Source of the DNA: Micromonospora yasonensis
GTDB taxonomy: Bacteria > Actinomycetota > Actinomycetes > Mycobacteriales > Micromonosporaceae
Reading direction: 5' to 3'
Assembly: GCF_026013475.1 (NCBI RefSeq)
Contig: NZ_JAPDPH010000037.1
Coordinates: forward strand, 1-44,772
Length of the DNA: 44,772 nt
Part shown: piece after piece, positions 8,222-16,166 of the stretch
Numbering within the stretch: position 1 is the stretch's first letter
Layout of the letters: each line of letters begins with the position of its first letter
Position numbers and translations under genes: made by a program
The notes under the pieces: generated by a model
What the model was told of the DNA's origin: nothing
The model's database searches: none
The model's input: the letters and a program-made list of their open reading frames with translations, nothing else

Positions 8222-8257
8222 CCGGTTCGGCCGGTTCGGCCGGTTCGGCCGGTTCGC
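8222..8257 (+). repeat. Four tandem copies of a 9-bp unit
   Basis: CCGGTTCGG occurs four times head to tail (the last copy ends in C). It lies in the 337-bp gap between the divergent Rieske and GntR genes, midway between the two TGGTATGA elements. The CGGTTCGG core is partly reflected by further CGGTTCGGG at 8289. It could be simple slippage DNA or a spacer/binding array. The rest of the gap shows no gene. Confidence 0.85.
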
Positions 8258-8320
8258 CGACAACGACCGGTGCGGCAGATCACGACCCAACCGGCTCCCG
8301 GTTCGGGCCACGCGGTCTAG

Positions 8321-8331
8321 TGGTATGACAT
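8321..8331 (+). promoter_or_regulatory. Probable GntR/FadR operator upstream of the regulator gene
   Basis: TGGTATGACAT keeps the left half and centre of the FadR-family consensus TGGTCTGACCA. It lies 63 bp before the ATG of the GntR gene. The shared 8-mer with the site at 8113 suggests one regulator controlling both directions, including its own gene. Confidence 0.45.
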
Positions 8332-8394
8332 TATTTCCTTCAGGCCCCGGACATTCGCAAAGTGGACGAGCATCGACTGCGAGGAACAAACGTC

Positions 8395-9162
8395 ATGGCA
8401 TCTGCGAGGACCGAACCTGCTGGCACCGGCAGCGACGCCGACATGTTCAAAGCCGTGTCGCTCAACCGCGTCTCGCAAGCCATCGTCGAACAGGTCAAGC
8501 TGCTGCTACGCCAGGGACGGCTCAAGCCCGGCGACCGGCTGCCCAGCGAACGCGAACTGTGCGAGCGCTTCGGAGTCAGCCGGGTCACCGTCCGAGAGGC
8601 ACTGCGCGTCCTCGAGGCCGGCGGCCTCATCGACATCCGCGTCGGCGCGCGTGGCGGCGCCTTCGTCACGTCCCCCACATCGCAGCAGATCGGCGAGGGC
8701 CTCGCGGACCTGCTCAACCTCTCCCCACTCACCGCAGCAGAGGTCACCGAAGCACGACAGGTCTTCGAACTCGGCATCGTCCCGCTCGTGATCGAACGGG
8801 CCACCAATGACGACATCGTGGCGCTGCGGGACATGGTGCGCACCCACCAGTCGGCGCTCGACCGCGGCGAGTACGTCATGTCGATGTCAGCCGACTTCCA
8901 TGTGCGAGTAGCCGCGTGCACCCACAACCCCGCGATCGAGATGCTCGTGCAGTCCTTCCACGGCCCGCTACTCATGTCGCTACTCGAAGCGCAGGTCGTG
9001 GCACCGCTCATGGGATACCGCGGCTCCGAGGAGCACGGCGCCTTCATCGACGCGATCGCCGCCCGTGATGTCGACCGGGCCCGATCGATCATGCGCGAGC
9101 ACCTGCAACGCACCGCCGACCGGGTTCGCCAGGAGCCCGACGAAGCCCCCCAGCAGGCCTGA
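8395..9162 (+). CDS. GntR-family (FadR subfamily) transcriptional regulator
   Basis: A 255-residue FadR-type regulator. The winged helix-turn-helix runs from about residue 27 to 95, with PGDRLPSERELCERFGVSR and VTVREALRVLEAGGLI as the DNA-binding core. The C-terminal all-helical FCD effector domain includes AEVTEARQVFELGIVPL, DFHVRVAACTHNP and ARSIMREHLQ; FCD proteins often bind carboxylates through metal-held histidines. I preferred the ATG at 8395, which has GAGGA upstream, over an in-frame GTG at 8362. It is transcribed away from the Rieske operon and most likely controls the aromatic-acid genes, probably with a pathway carboxylate as ligand. Effector and direction of regulation cannot be read from the sequence. 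Confidence 0.9.
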   Translation: MASARTEPAGTGSDADMFKAVSLNRVSQAIVEQVKLLLRQGRLKPGDRLPSERELCERFGVSRVTVREALRVLEAGGLIDIRVGARGGAFVTSPTSQQIGEGLADLLNLSPLTAAEVTEARQVFELGIVPLVIERATNDDIVALRDMVRTHQSALDRGEYVMSMSADFHVRVAACTHNPAIEMLVQSFHGPLLMSLLEAQVVAPLMGYRGSEEHGAFIDAIAARDVDRARSIMREHLQRTADRVRQEPDEAPQQA

Positions 9163-9409
9163 CCACCGGTCGGCCGGGCACGGTCCGCTCCGCCCGGCTG
9201 GGCGCCCTGCACTCACCGACCCGGGGCATCCCGGCCGGGATCAGCTCTCGCAGCCGAGGGCGCGCGAGCGGGTTCGGCTTGCCGCGATGGGGTTGGTCCA
9301 GGACGCGATGAGGCTGATGGCCCGTGCCGCCGTCCCGACCTTGAGGCTGCGGCACCGAAGCATCGGTAGCGCCAGGTCGGGTGGGGCGTGGAAACAAGAT
9401 CGGGCTCGA

Positions 9410-9441
9410 CACGAGGGCGCACTCCCGGGTGCGCCCTCGTG
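9410..9441. terminator. Perfect 13-bp inverted repeat, possible terminator
   Basis: CACGAGGGCGCAC (9410-9422) pairs exactly with GTGCGCCCTCGTG (9429-9441) around a 6-nt loop. A stem this strong between two loci is most simply a transcription terminator, though it lies about 250 bp after the GntR stop and lacks a T-run. Confidence 0.45.
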
Positions 9442-9501
9442 CCGTCTCGACGAAGATCGCCTGCGAGGCTGCCGCCGGAAGCCGGATCGCGGCGACGGAC
9501 G

Positions 9502-9513
9502 GTAACCGGTTAC
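9502..9513. promoter_or_regulatory. LacI-type operator upstream of the GH39 gene
   Basis: GTAACCGGTTAC is a perfect 12-bp palindrome with the central CG typical of LacI-family operators. It lies 42 bp before the GH39 start. A near-identical GTAACCGGTTTC lies beside the LacI gene at 17229, tying both to that repressor. Confidence 0.75.
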
Positions 9514-9555
9514 AGTGCTCGGACCGGATCAACCACGACCGCCAGGAGGTGCCCG

Positions 9556-11409
9556 GTGACGAACGCCCACGAACCCGAGCCGTCCTACGCCCGGACCGAT
9601 TGGGAAGCCCGCATCGCCCGCCGCAGCGACGAAGGCCGCACGCGCGCGCTACCCGACCTGCCACCGCCGGCCGGGCTCACCGCCACCCCCGGCCACGGAC
9701 ACGTCCACCTCTCCTGGCAGCCCGTCAACGGCGCGGTCGGCTACCTGGTGCATCGCGCGACGCTGGACGGCGACCGGGTGTCCGGGCCGTTCACCCCGGT
9801 GGACCACCTCGGCGGAGACGTGCTCTCCGTGCCTGACACGTGGTACGTCGACACCACCGGCACCCCGGGCGAGCGGTACGCGTACGCGGTGGCCGCCGTA
9901 CCCGAGGTGACCGTGACCGGCGCGCTGAGCGAACCGGTCCCGGCGGCCGCCCTGCCGGCCGCCGGTGCACCACCCACCGTCACGCTGCACCTCGACGCGG
10001 ACGCCACGGGCTCCCCCCTGCACCGGCCCTGGCAGCCGATGATCGGCAGCGAGCGGCTGTCTCAGCTGCTCTGCCGGGACCGCTCCGGCGGCCGGGAGAT
10101 CGGCGCCGAACTGCTGGCCGCGCTCCGCCGGGTACGCGAGGAGATCGGCGTGACCACCGTGCGGGCGCACTCGATCCTGCACGACGACCTCGGCGTCTAC
10201 CGGGAGGTCGACGGCGAGCCGGTGTACGACTTCAGCCGGGTGGACCAGATCTACGACCTGCTCCTGGGCATCGGCATGACGCCGGTGGTGGAGATCGGGT
10301 TCATGCCCCGCGACCTGGCCAGCGATCCGGACCGCACCGTCTTCACCTACCGCGGCATCATTTCCCCGCCGCGCGACTGGGACCGGTGGTCCGGGCTGGT
10401 CCGGGCGCTGGTGGCCCACCTGCTGGACCGCTACGGCGAGCAGGTGCTCGGTTGGGACTTCGAGGTGTGGAACGAGGCCAACCTGGAGGTCTTCTGGAGC
10501 GGCAGCCGCGAAGAATGGATGCGGCTGTACGACGTGACCGCCCGCGCGGTCAAGGACGTCGACCCGCGGATTCCGGTGGGTGGACCCTCGTCGGCCGCCG
10601 CCGGCTGGGTGGACGCGCTGCTGGAGCATGCCGCCCGGTCCGGGGCGCCGGTGGACTTCGTCTCCACCCACACGTACGGCAGCCCGCCGCTGGACCTGCG
10701 GCCCACCCTGGCCCGCCTCGGCTTCCCCGACGCGCGGATCCTGTGGACCGAGTGGGGCGTCACCCCCACCCACTTCCACCCGGTCAGCGACGGCACCTCG
10801 GCCGCCACCTTCCTGCTCACCGGCATGCGGTCGGCCGCCGGCAGGGTCGACGCGCTGTCCTACTGGGTGGCCAGCGACCACTTCGAGGAACTCGGCCGGC
10901 CGCCGAGGCTGCTGCACGGCGGGTTCGGCCTGCTCACCGTCGGCGGCATCGCCAAGCCGCGCTACCACGCCCTGCGGATGCTCGCCCAGCTCGGCGAGAC
11001 CGAACTGCCGGTACGGGCCGCCGGCGACGGTGCCGACGGCCTGGTGCAGACCTGGGCCAGCCGGCGCACCGACGGCAGCCTGGCGGTCCTGGTCTGGGTG
11101 GCCACCCTCGACCAGGACAAGCGGGACGGAGACCCGGCGCTGGCCCGGCGGATCCGGTTGGTCATCGACGGCGCGGCCGGCCGGCCCGCCCTGGTTTCCC
11201 GGCTGGACCGGGAGCACGGTGACATCACCACCCTCGCCGACCGGCTGGGGGTCGCCGAGTGGCCGACCGACGAACAGTGGGCCACGCTGCGCGCCGCCGA
11301 CCAACTTCCGGCGGAGAAGGTGCAGCCCTCCACCGACGCCGGGGCGGCGGTGATCGAACTGGACCTGCCGCAGCCCGGCGCGGTGCTGGTCGAGATTCCC
11401 GGGGCCTGA
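9556..11409 (+). CDS. GH39-like glycoside hydrolase (beta-xylosidase type) with N-terminal Fn3-like domain
   Basis: A 617-residue enzyme. Residues about 35-135 look like a fibronectin type III domain (AGLTATPGHGHVHLSWQP through YAYAVAAV). The catalytic barrel follows: the acid/base Glu307 is in FEVWNEANLEVFW and the probable nucleophile Glu399 in RILWTEWGVTP, an arrangement characteristic of GH39. GH39 enzymes release xylose or iduronate from glycans. No signal peptide is visible, so the protein is probably intracellular and acts on imported oligosaccharides. I used the GTG at 9556, which has AGGAGG six bases upstream, rather than the longer in-frame start at 9388, which would place the LacI operator inside the gene. 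Regulation by the LacI protein at 16167-17198 is likely. Exact sugar unknown. Confidence 0.85.
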   Translation: MTNAHEPEPSYARTDWEARIARRSDEGRTRALPDLPPPAGLTATPGHGHVHLSWQPVNGAVGYLVHRATLDGDRVSGPFTPVDHLGGDVLSVPDTWYVDTTGTPGERYAYAVAAVPEVTVTGALSEPVPAAALPAAGAPPTVTLHLDADATGSPLHRPWQPMIGSERLSQLLCRDRSGGREIGAELLAALRRVREEIGVTTVRAHSILHDDLGVYREVDGEPVYDFSRVDQIYDLLLGIGMTPVVEIGFMPRDLASDPDRTVFTYRGIISPPRDWDRWSGLVRALVAHLLDRYGEQVLGWDFEVWNEANLEVFWSGSREEWMRLYDVTARAVKDVDPRIPVGGPSSAAAGWVDALLEHAARSGAPVDFVSTHTYGSPPLDLRPTLARLGFPDARILWTEWGVTPTHFHPVSDGTSAATFLLTGMRSAAGRVDALSYWVASDHFEELGRPPRLLHGGFGLLTVGGIAKPRYHALRMLAQLGETELPVRAAGDGADGLVQTWASRRTDGSLAVLVWVATLDQDKRDGDPALARRIRLVIDGAAGRPALVSRLDREHGDITTLADRLGVAEWPTDEQWATLRAADQLPAEKVQPSTDAGAAVIELDLPQPGAVLVEIPGA

Positions 11410-11417
11410 TCCCTCAC

Positions 11418-11459
11418 GGAAGTAGGGCCCTACGGCGCCTGGCCGAGGGCCCTACCTCC
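11418..11459. terminator. Bidirectional terminator between convergent genes
   Basis: GGAAGTAGGGCCC (11418-11430) pairs with GGGCCCTACCTCC (11447-11459), 13 bp with a single G-T pair and a 16-nt loop. It lies exactly between the ends of the GH39 gene and the convergent glucoamylase-like gene. Confidence 0.75.
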
Positions 11460-11475
11460 CTGCGTTACCGCGCCG

Positions 11476-13017
11476 TCAAGCGGCCGGACGCAGCTGGGGA
11501 AGGTTCTGGTCGGCCGGCACGTTGAACGTCTCCTGCGCGATCAGTGGACGGATCCGGCTCTCGAACTGCGGCGAGACGAACGCGCGGCGGACGAGGTCGT
11601 CGGCGAGCTCGTTGCCGAGCGCACCCATGATCATGGCCTGGTCGAGCGAGAGGTAGCGCTTGGCCACGGTGCCGCTGCCGACCGCGATCGCGTCGTAGAA
11701 GCCGCCGGGGCCGTACGAGTCGAAGTTGGCCTTGAGCCGGGCGAGGTTTTCGACGACCGCTGCCTTGGCGTACGGGAGAGCGAGGAACGCCGCGTGCGGG
11801 GTCACCACGCCGTCGCCGTAGTCGGGGTCCGGGCCGGCCGGGCGGCAGTCGCCGAACCCCGCGTCATACTTCGAGCGCTCCATGTCGGACGGGTAGCCGT
11901 CGGTGTCCATGCCCATCGCGTCGACGCCCCAGGCCATGTAACCGCCGGCCGGGTCGCTGGCCGGGGAGAAGCCCCAGTAACCGTACCCGGCGTCGTTCAT
12001 CCCGTGCTCGATCTGGCCGGCGACCGTCGCGGGATGGTTGCGGCCCCAGCTGTTGGGGGCCCACCGCGCTTCGGGCACGAACAGGTCCGGCATCAGCGCC
12101 TCGAACATGTCCCCACCCCAGCTGGGTACGAACTGGATGCCGCGGTACCGGTACGCGCCCTCGTACACCGGGACGCCCTCGTAGGTGGTGTTGAAGCCGA
12201 CGGGCCGCATCTCGTGCCAGCTCCAGTCGCAGGTGGCCGGCAGGGTGCGCATCGTGTTGTAGTAGGCCTTCGGCGGGATCTGGCCCATCGCGATGCCGAG
12301 GTACGTCGCGATGCGCGGTTCGGTGACGGTGATGTCGTAGTGGTTGCAGGTGAACCAGACGCCGTCGCGCTGCCGCGAGCACCCCGGCGGTGGCGCGTCC
12401 CAGAAGCCGCCGGCGATGAGGCCGCTGGCCCCGAACGGGGTCGCCGCCGCCGGGTTGTAGTAGAAGCCGAAGTTCATCTTCCGCAGGATCTCGTCGGCCT
12501 TGCCGCGCAGCTCCGGCACGGCGCCCTTGACCACGTTGAGGGCGGCCGCGAGCCAGCCGTTGTCCACACTAGACAGGAACGGGTAGACGGTGCTGCCGTT
12601 GTCGGGCCAGACCGTGACGACCGAGCCGTCCCGCGGGTCGTACCAGTTGTAGTACATGCCCGACGCGGTGTGGTGCTTGAGCCGGGCGAGCGTGTCGAGG
12701 GTCTTGGCGATCCGTTCGCGGGCTTCGGCGGGCGAGATGATGTTGAGCTCGCGGGCGACCACCGCGGACCACAGGTAGCCGCCGATGTTGGTGGGGGACG
12801 TGTAGGTGGCGCGGCCGTCGGCGGCGAGGTCGCCGGTGATGTTGTCGGCGACCAGGCCGGTGCCGGGGTCGGTCATGGCGGTCATCGACCGCCACGTGTC
12901 CGTGGCGTAGCGGAGCAGAGCCCGGTCGGGGTCGCGCTCGTCGGGTGCCGCGGCGGCGGCCGAGCCGCCGGTCAGCACGAGCGCCAGCGCGAGGAGCGGT
13001 GCGAGAAGGCGTCGCAT
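11476..13017 (-). CDS. Secreted glucoamylase-like / DUF3131-type glycosidase
   Basis: A 513-residue secreted protein. Residues 1-24 form a signal peptide (RRLLAPLLALALVLTGG, then an AAAAAP cleavage region). The mature part resembles the glucoamylase-like / DUF3131 group related to GH144 and GH162: SPTNIGGYLWSAVVARELN, TLDTLARLKHHTASGMYYNWYD, SSVDNGWLAAAL, and a C-terminal DGVVTPHAAFLALPYA. Those families act on beta-1,2-glucans and related polymers through an alpha/alpha-barrel. Acidic residues in YNWYDPRDG and FVPSWGGDMFEALMP are candidates for catalysis. It is last in the importer operon, 28 bp after the second permease, so it probably cuts the polymer outside the cell for the ABC system to import. 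The polymer is not identified. Confidence 0.75.
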   Translation of the reverse strand: MRRLLAPLLALALVLTGGSAAAAAPDERDPDRALLRYATDTWRSMTAMTDPGTGLVADNITGDLAADGRATYTSPTNIGGYLWSAVVARELNIISPAEARERIAKTLDTLARLKHHTASGMYYNWYDPRDGSVVTVWPDNGSTVYPFLSSVDNGWLAAALNVVKGAVPELRGKADEILRKMNFGFYYNPAAATPFGASGLIAGGFWDAPPPGCSRQRDGVWFTCNHYDITVTEPRIATYLGIAMGQIPPKAYYNTMRTLPATCDWSWHEMRPVGFNTTYEGVPVYEGAYRYRGIQFVPSWGGDMFEALMPDLFVPEARWAPNSWGRNHPATVAGQIEHGMNDAGYGYWGFSPASDPAGGYMAWGVDAMGMDTDGYPSDMERSKYDAGFGDCRPAGPDPDYGDGVVTPHAAFLALPYAKAAVVENLARLKANFDSYGPGGFYDAIAVGSGTVAKRYLSLDQAMIMGALGNELADDLVRRAFVSPQFESRIRPLIAQETFNVPADQNLPQLRPAA

Positions 13018-13045
13018 GGGTCTCCTTGTCTGGTTGGGGGATGGA

Positions 13046-13894
13046 TCACTTGATTCCGGTGGTCGCGATGCCGCGCAGGAAGTGCCGCTGGAGGACCAGG
13101 AACACGATGAGCACCGGGAGCACGACGACGACCGCGCCGGCGAGGAGCAGGCCGTAGTTGCGTTCGTTCTCGCCGACGCTGTAGAGCGCGAGGGCGACCG
13201 GCAACGTGTACTTGTCCTCCGTGGTGGCGACCACTAGAGGCCACAGGAAGTTGTTCCAGGACGCGAGGAACGTGAGGATCCCGAGGGTGGCCAGTGCCGG
13301 CCGGCACAGCGGAAGCACCACCCGCCAGAAGATCCGGAACTCGCCGGCGCCGTCGACCCGGGCCGCCTCGATGAGCTCGTCGGGGATCGACTGGAGAAAC
13401 TGCCGCATGAGGAACACGCCGAACGGTCCGACGAGGAACGGCAGGATCAGGCCCGCGTACGTGTTGGTCAGGCCCATGTTGCTGACCAGCACGAACTGCG
13501 GGACGAAGGTCACCATGCCGGGCACCATGAGCATGCCGAGCACGGCCAGGAAGAGCGCCCGCTTGCCGGGATACCGCAGCTTGGCCAGCGCGTACCCGAC
13601 GAGCGAGCAGAACAGCAGGTTGCCGACCATGACCAGGGTCGCGACCAGTGCCGAGTTGAGGAAGTAGAGCGGGAAGTCGAGCCGGGAGAACAGCCCACGG
13701 AAGTTGTCGAGCGTGACCGTCTCGGGCCACCAGGTCGGCGGCACGTCACGGATCTCCCGCTCCGGCTTGAGCGATGAGAGCGCCATCCAGACGAACGGTC
13801 CGGCCACGGCGAGCAGCCCGAGAAGCAGGACGACGTAGAGCACGGTCGTGGCGACCCGGTCGCGGGTACGCAGGGTGGTGTCCTTCGTGGCCAT
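13046..13894 (-). CDS. ABC sugar transporter permease (MalG type)
   Basis: A 282-residue inner-membrane permease with six predicted helices. The ATPase-docking EAA loop reads DELIEAARVDGAGEFRIFW near residue 180, followed by the usual LPLCRPALATLGILTF. This is the CUT1 MalG partner. The start at 13894 lies 2 bp from the MalF-type gene's stop, which indicates tight coupling. The operon has no ATPase gene of its own; actinobacterial CUT1 systems commonly share one MsiK-type ATPase encoded elsewhere. Cargo is presumably the oligosaccharide released by the co-transcribed secreted glycosidase. Family assignment is secure and substrate inferred. Confidence 0.92.
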   Translation of the reverse strand: MATKDTTLRTRDRVATTVLYVVLLLGLLAVAGPFVWMALSSLKPEREIRDVPPTWWPETVTLDNFRGLFSRLDFPLYFLNSALVATLVMVGNLLFCSLVGYALAKLRYPGKRALFLAVLGMLMVPGMVTFVPQFVLVSNMGLTNTYAGLILPFLVGPFGVFLMRQFLQSIPDELIEAARVDGAGEFRIFWRVVLPLCRPALATLGILTFLASWNNFLWPLVVATTEDKYTLPVALALYSVGENERNYGLLLAGAVVVVLPVLIVFLVLQRHFLRGIATTGIK

Positions 13895-13896
13895 CG

Positions 13897-14859
13897 TCAG
13901 TTCCTCTCCCCCAGCAGGCGGAACTGCACCACCGACAGCGCCACGATCGCCAGGAAGAGCACGTAGCTACCGGCGGCCGCGTAGCCGTAGTTGCCGAAGC
14001 CGAACTGGTTGTAGATGTGGAACGAGACCGACAGCGTCGAGGACAGCGGGCCGCCCTGCGTCATGACGAGCGGCTCCTCGAAGAACTGGAGATAGCCGAT
14101 GCCGGTGATCACCCCGCCGAAGAGCAGCGTCGGCCGCAGCATCGGCAGGGTCACGTTGCGGAACTGCTGCCACCGCGTCGCGCCGTCGAGCGTCGCCGCC
14201 TCGTAGAGGTCGGCCGGCACCGCCTGGAGTCCGGCCAGGAAGATCACCATCAGGAAGCCGAGGTTGCGCCACGCCGCCATGACGATCAGCGACGGCAGCG
14301 CGAGCCTGGCGTCGTACAGCCAGTTCGGCCCGTCGATCCCGACCAGTCGCAGCAGGTTGTTGACCAGCCCGACCTCCGGGTCGAGCAGGAAGCGCCAGAC
14401 CACGGAGAGCGCCACGATGCTGGCCACGACCGGCAGGTAGAAACCGACCCGGAACAGCGCGCGGAAGCGTACGAGCCCGGAGTTGAGCGCCGTCGCGGCG
14501 GCCAGGGCCAGCACCATCGTCAGCGGCACCCCGGCGATGACGAACACGAGCGTGTTGACCGATGACCGCAGGAACAGCTGATCGGAGAACAGGCGGGTGT
14601 AGTTGTCGATGCCGACGACGTTGACGGCCAGCGGGTTGCGCAGGTCGGTGGAGCGCAGGTCGGTGAAGCTCATGACCAGCGAGACCACCACCGGCAGCGC
14701 CATGGACACGAGGAACAACACGGTGAAGGGCGCGGAGAAGGCCCAGCCGGTCAGCGCCCGCCGCAGGCGTTGACGCCGCCGGACCGACCCGGCGGGCCGG
14801 TCGGGGCTGGTCGCCCCGGCCGGTCGCGCCGGTGCCGTCGCCGCGGAGGCGTCGGCCAT
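13897..14859 (-). CDS. ABC sugar transporter permease (MalF type)
   Basis: A 320-residue membrane permease. A basic cytoplasmic N-terminus of about 30 residues precedes the first helix (FSAPFTVLFLVSMALPVVVSLVMSF). The EAA loop is DLYEAATLDGATRWQQFRNVTLP near residue 220. It pairs with the MalG-type permease in a CUT1 carbohydrate importer. It starts 1 bp after the binding-protein gene's stop and ends 2 bp before the MalG-type gene. All features are normal for the family. Confidence 0.92.
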   Translation of the reverse strand: MADASAATAPARPAGATSPDRPAGSVRRRQRLRRALTGWAFSAPFTVLFLVSMALPVVVSLVMSFTDLRSTDLRNPLAVNVVGIDNYTRLFSDQLFLRSSVNTLVFVIAGVPLTMVLALAAATALNSGLVRFRALFRVGFYLPVVASIVALSVVWRFLLDPEVGLVNNLLRLVGIDGPNWLYDARLALPSLIVMAAWRNLGFLMVIFLAGLQAVPADLYEAATLDGATRWQQFRNVTLPMLRPTLLFGGVITGIGYLQFFEEPLVMTQGGPLSSTLSVSFHIYNQFGFGNYGYAAAGSYVLFLAIVALSVVQFRLLGERN

Positions 14860-14860
14860 G

Positions 14861-16123
14861 TCAGCTCCCGGTCCCGATGGCGCTCGCCTTCTCCTGGATC
14901 GCCTTGGCGGTCGCGGCCGGGTCCGCGTTCTGCTTGCACAACTTCTCGACCTCGAGGTCGAACGCGGCCGCGATCTGCTCCCAGGTCGTGATCGCCGGCG
15001 GCGCCTTGGCGCTCTTGAGCTGCTGGCCGAACGCGGTCAGGGACGTGTCGCCGGAGAGCGTCGAGTCGTTCCAGGCCGACTGCACAGCGGGCAGGTCCTT
15101 GACCGCCTGGTACCACTTGACCTGTACCTCGGGCTTGCCCAGCCACTGCACGAATTTCCAGGCGCCGTCACGGTTCTTGGCGTCCTTGAAGACCGCGAGG
15201 TTGCTGCCGCCGATGAACGAGGTCGACGACTTCTTCATCGGCATCTGGGCGACCGCGTACTTGTCCTTGAAGCCGGCGCCGCCCTGCTCCTCGACGATGC
15301 CCATGTGCCAGGGGCCGGAGATGAACGCGCCGATCTCGCCCTTGACGAAGCCGGGCTCGAGCGCTCCGTCCGGCAGCGCGGTCGGGGACAGTCCCTCCTT
15401 GAAGAAGGACTGGTAGTAGCCGAGCGCCTCGGTCATCTCCGGGGTGTCGAAGCTCAACTTGGTTGCGCTGGCCACGTCGGCGCCGTTGGACCAGGCGAAC
15501 GGCAGAACCGACTGCCAGCTGCCGGTCTTGCCGGGCTGAAGGTTGAGGCCCCACTTGGCGCCGGCCTTGTCCTTCATGCCCTTGGCCATGGCCTTGAGGT
15601 CGTCCCACGTCTTCGGGCCGTCCGGGAAGCCGGCCTTGGCGGCCAGGTCCTTGCGGTAGTAGATCAGCCGGGTCTCGACGTACCACGGGACGCCGTACGA
15701 GGTGTTGTCGACGATCGTGGTGTCCCAGGCGCCGGGGAAGAAGTCGTCTTTCTTGATCAGATCCGGCGGGGTCGGGTCGAACGCGCCGGACTTGGCGAAC
15801 TCGCCCTGCCAGGTGGTACCGATCATGGACACGTCCGGCGTCTGCTTCGCGGCGATGGCGCTCGCGATCTTCTGGTGCGCCGCGTCCCAGGGCACCGCCG
15901 TCACGGAGACCTTGGCGTCGGGGTTCTCGGTGGAGAACTCCTTCGCGAACTCGGCGAGCTTCTCGCCTTCGGTGCCCATCGCCCAGACGGTGATGTCCCC
16001 GCTCGCCTTGCCTGCGCCGACGGACTTCGCCTCGTCCTGTCCGCCGCCCGAGTCACGGCCACAACCGGTCAGCGCGACCGACGCGGCCAAGACGACCGCG
16101 GCGGCTAACCGCCTACTTCTCAT
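14861..16123 (-). CDS. Extracellular sugar-binding lipoprotein of the ABC importer
   Basis: A 420-residue CUT1 solute-binding protein. The N-terminus has a lipoprotein signal with lipobox LTGC and acylated Cys21. A glycine/acid-rich linker is followed by the type-2 periplasmic fold: GDITVWAMGTEGEKLAEFAKEF, then VDNTSYGVPWYVETRLIYYR, and FISGPWHMGIVEE. It should capture an oligosaccharide at the cell surface and hand it to the permeases. I set the start at the ATG at 16123, where GGAGG lies seven bases upstream; longer in-frame starts would overrun the LacI gene and lose the signal peptide. The LacI gene ends 43 bp upstream on the same strand, so the regulator may share the transcript. Confidence 0.92.
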   Translation of the reverse strand: MRSRRLAAAVVLAASVALTGCGRDSGGGQDEAKSVGAGKASGDITVWAMGTEGEKLAEFAKEFSTENPDAKVSVTAVPWDAAHQKIASAIAAKQTPDVSMIGTTWQGEFAKSGAFDPTPPDLIKKDDFFPGAWDTTIVDNTSYGVPWYVETRLIYYRKDLAAKAGFPDGPKTWDDLKAMAKGMKDKAGAKWGLNLQPGKTGSWQSVLPFAWSNGADVASATKLSFDTPEMTEALGYYQSFFKEGLSPTALPDGALEPGFVKGEIGAFISGPWHMGIVEEQGGAGFKDKYAVAQMPMKKSSTSFIGGSNLAVFKDAKNRDGAWKFVQWLGKPEVQVKWYQAVKDLPAVQSAWNDSTLSGDTSLTAFGQQLKSAKAPPAITTWEQIAAAFDLEVEKLCKQNADPAATAKAIQEKASAIGTGS

Positions 16124-16166
16124 GTCGTACCTCCGGGGGTTGGTGGTTTCTAACGGTGTGAGCTGT

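Larger units (their letters stand above)
9163..9555. other. Intergenic region between catabolic and glycan loci
   Basis: This 393-bp stretch holds no convincing gene. It contains a 13-bp perfect inverted repeat (9410-9441) and a LacI operator (9502-9513). It separates the GntR gene from the GH39 gene and marks a change of functional locus. Confidence 0.6.

Noticed and set aside
8222..8257. Possible CRISPR-like repeat
   Set aside because: Units are 9 bp with no spacers between them; no cas gene is nearby.
9270..9340. Possible remnant of a coding gene on the minus strand before the GH39 gene
   Set aside because: A short stretch translates plausibly but has no start, motif or length to support it.
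16124..16166. LacI operator directly before the importer gene
   Set aside because: The sequence GGTTTCTAACGGTG is only loosely like the palindrome and lacks symmetry.
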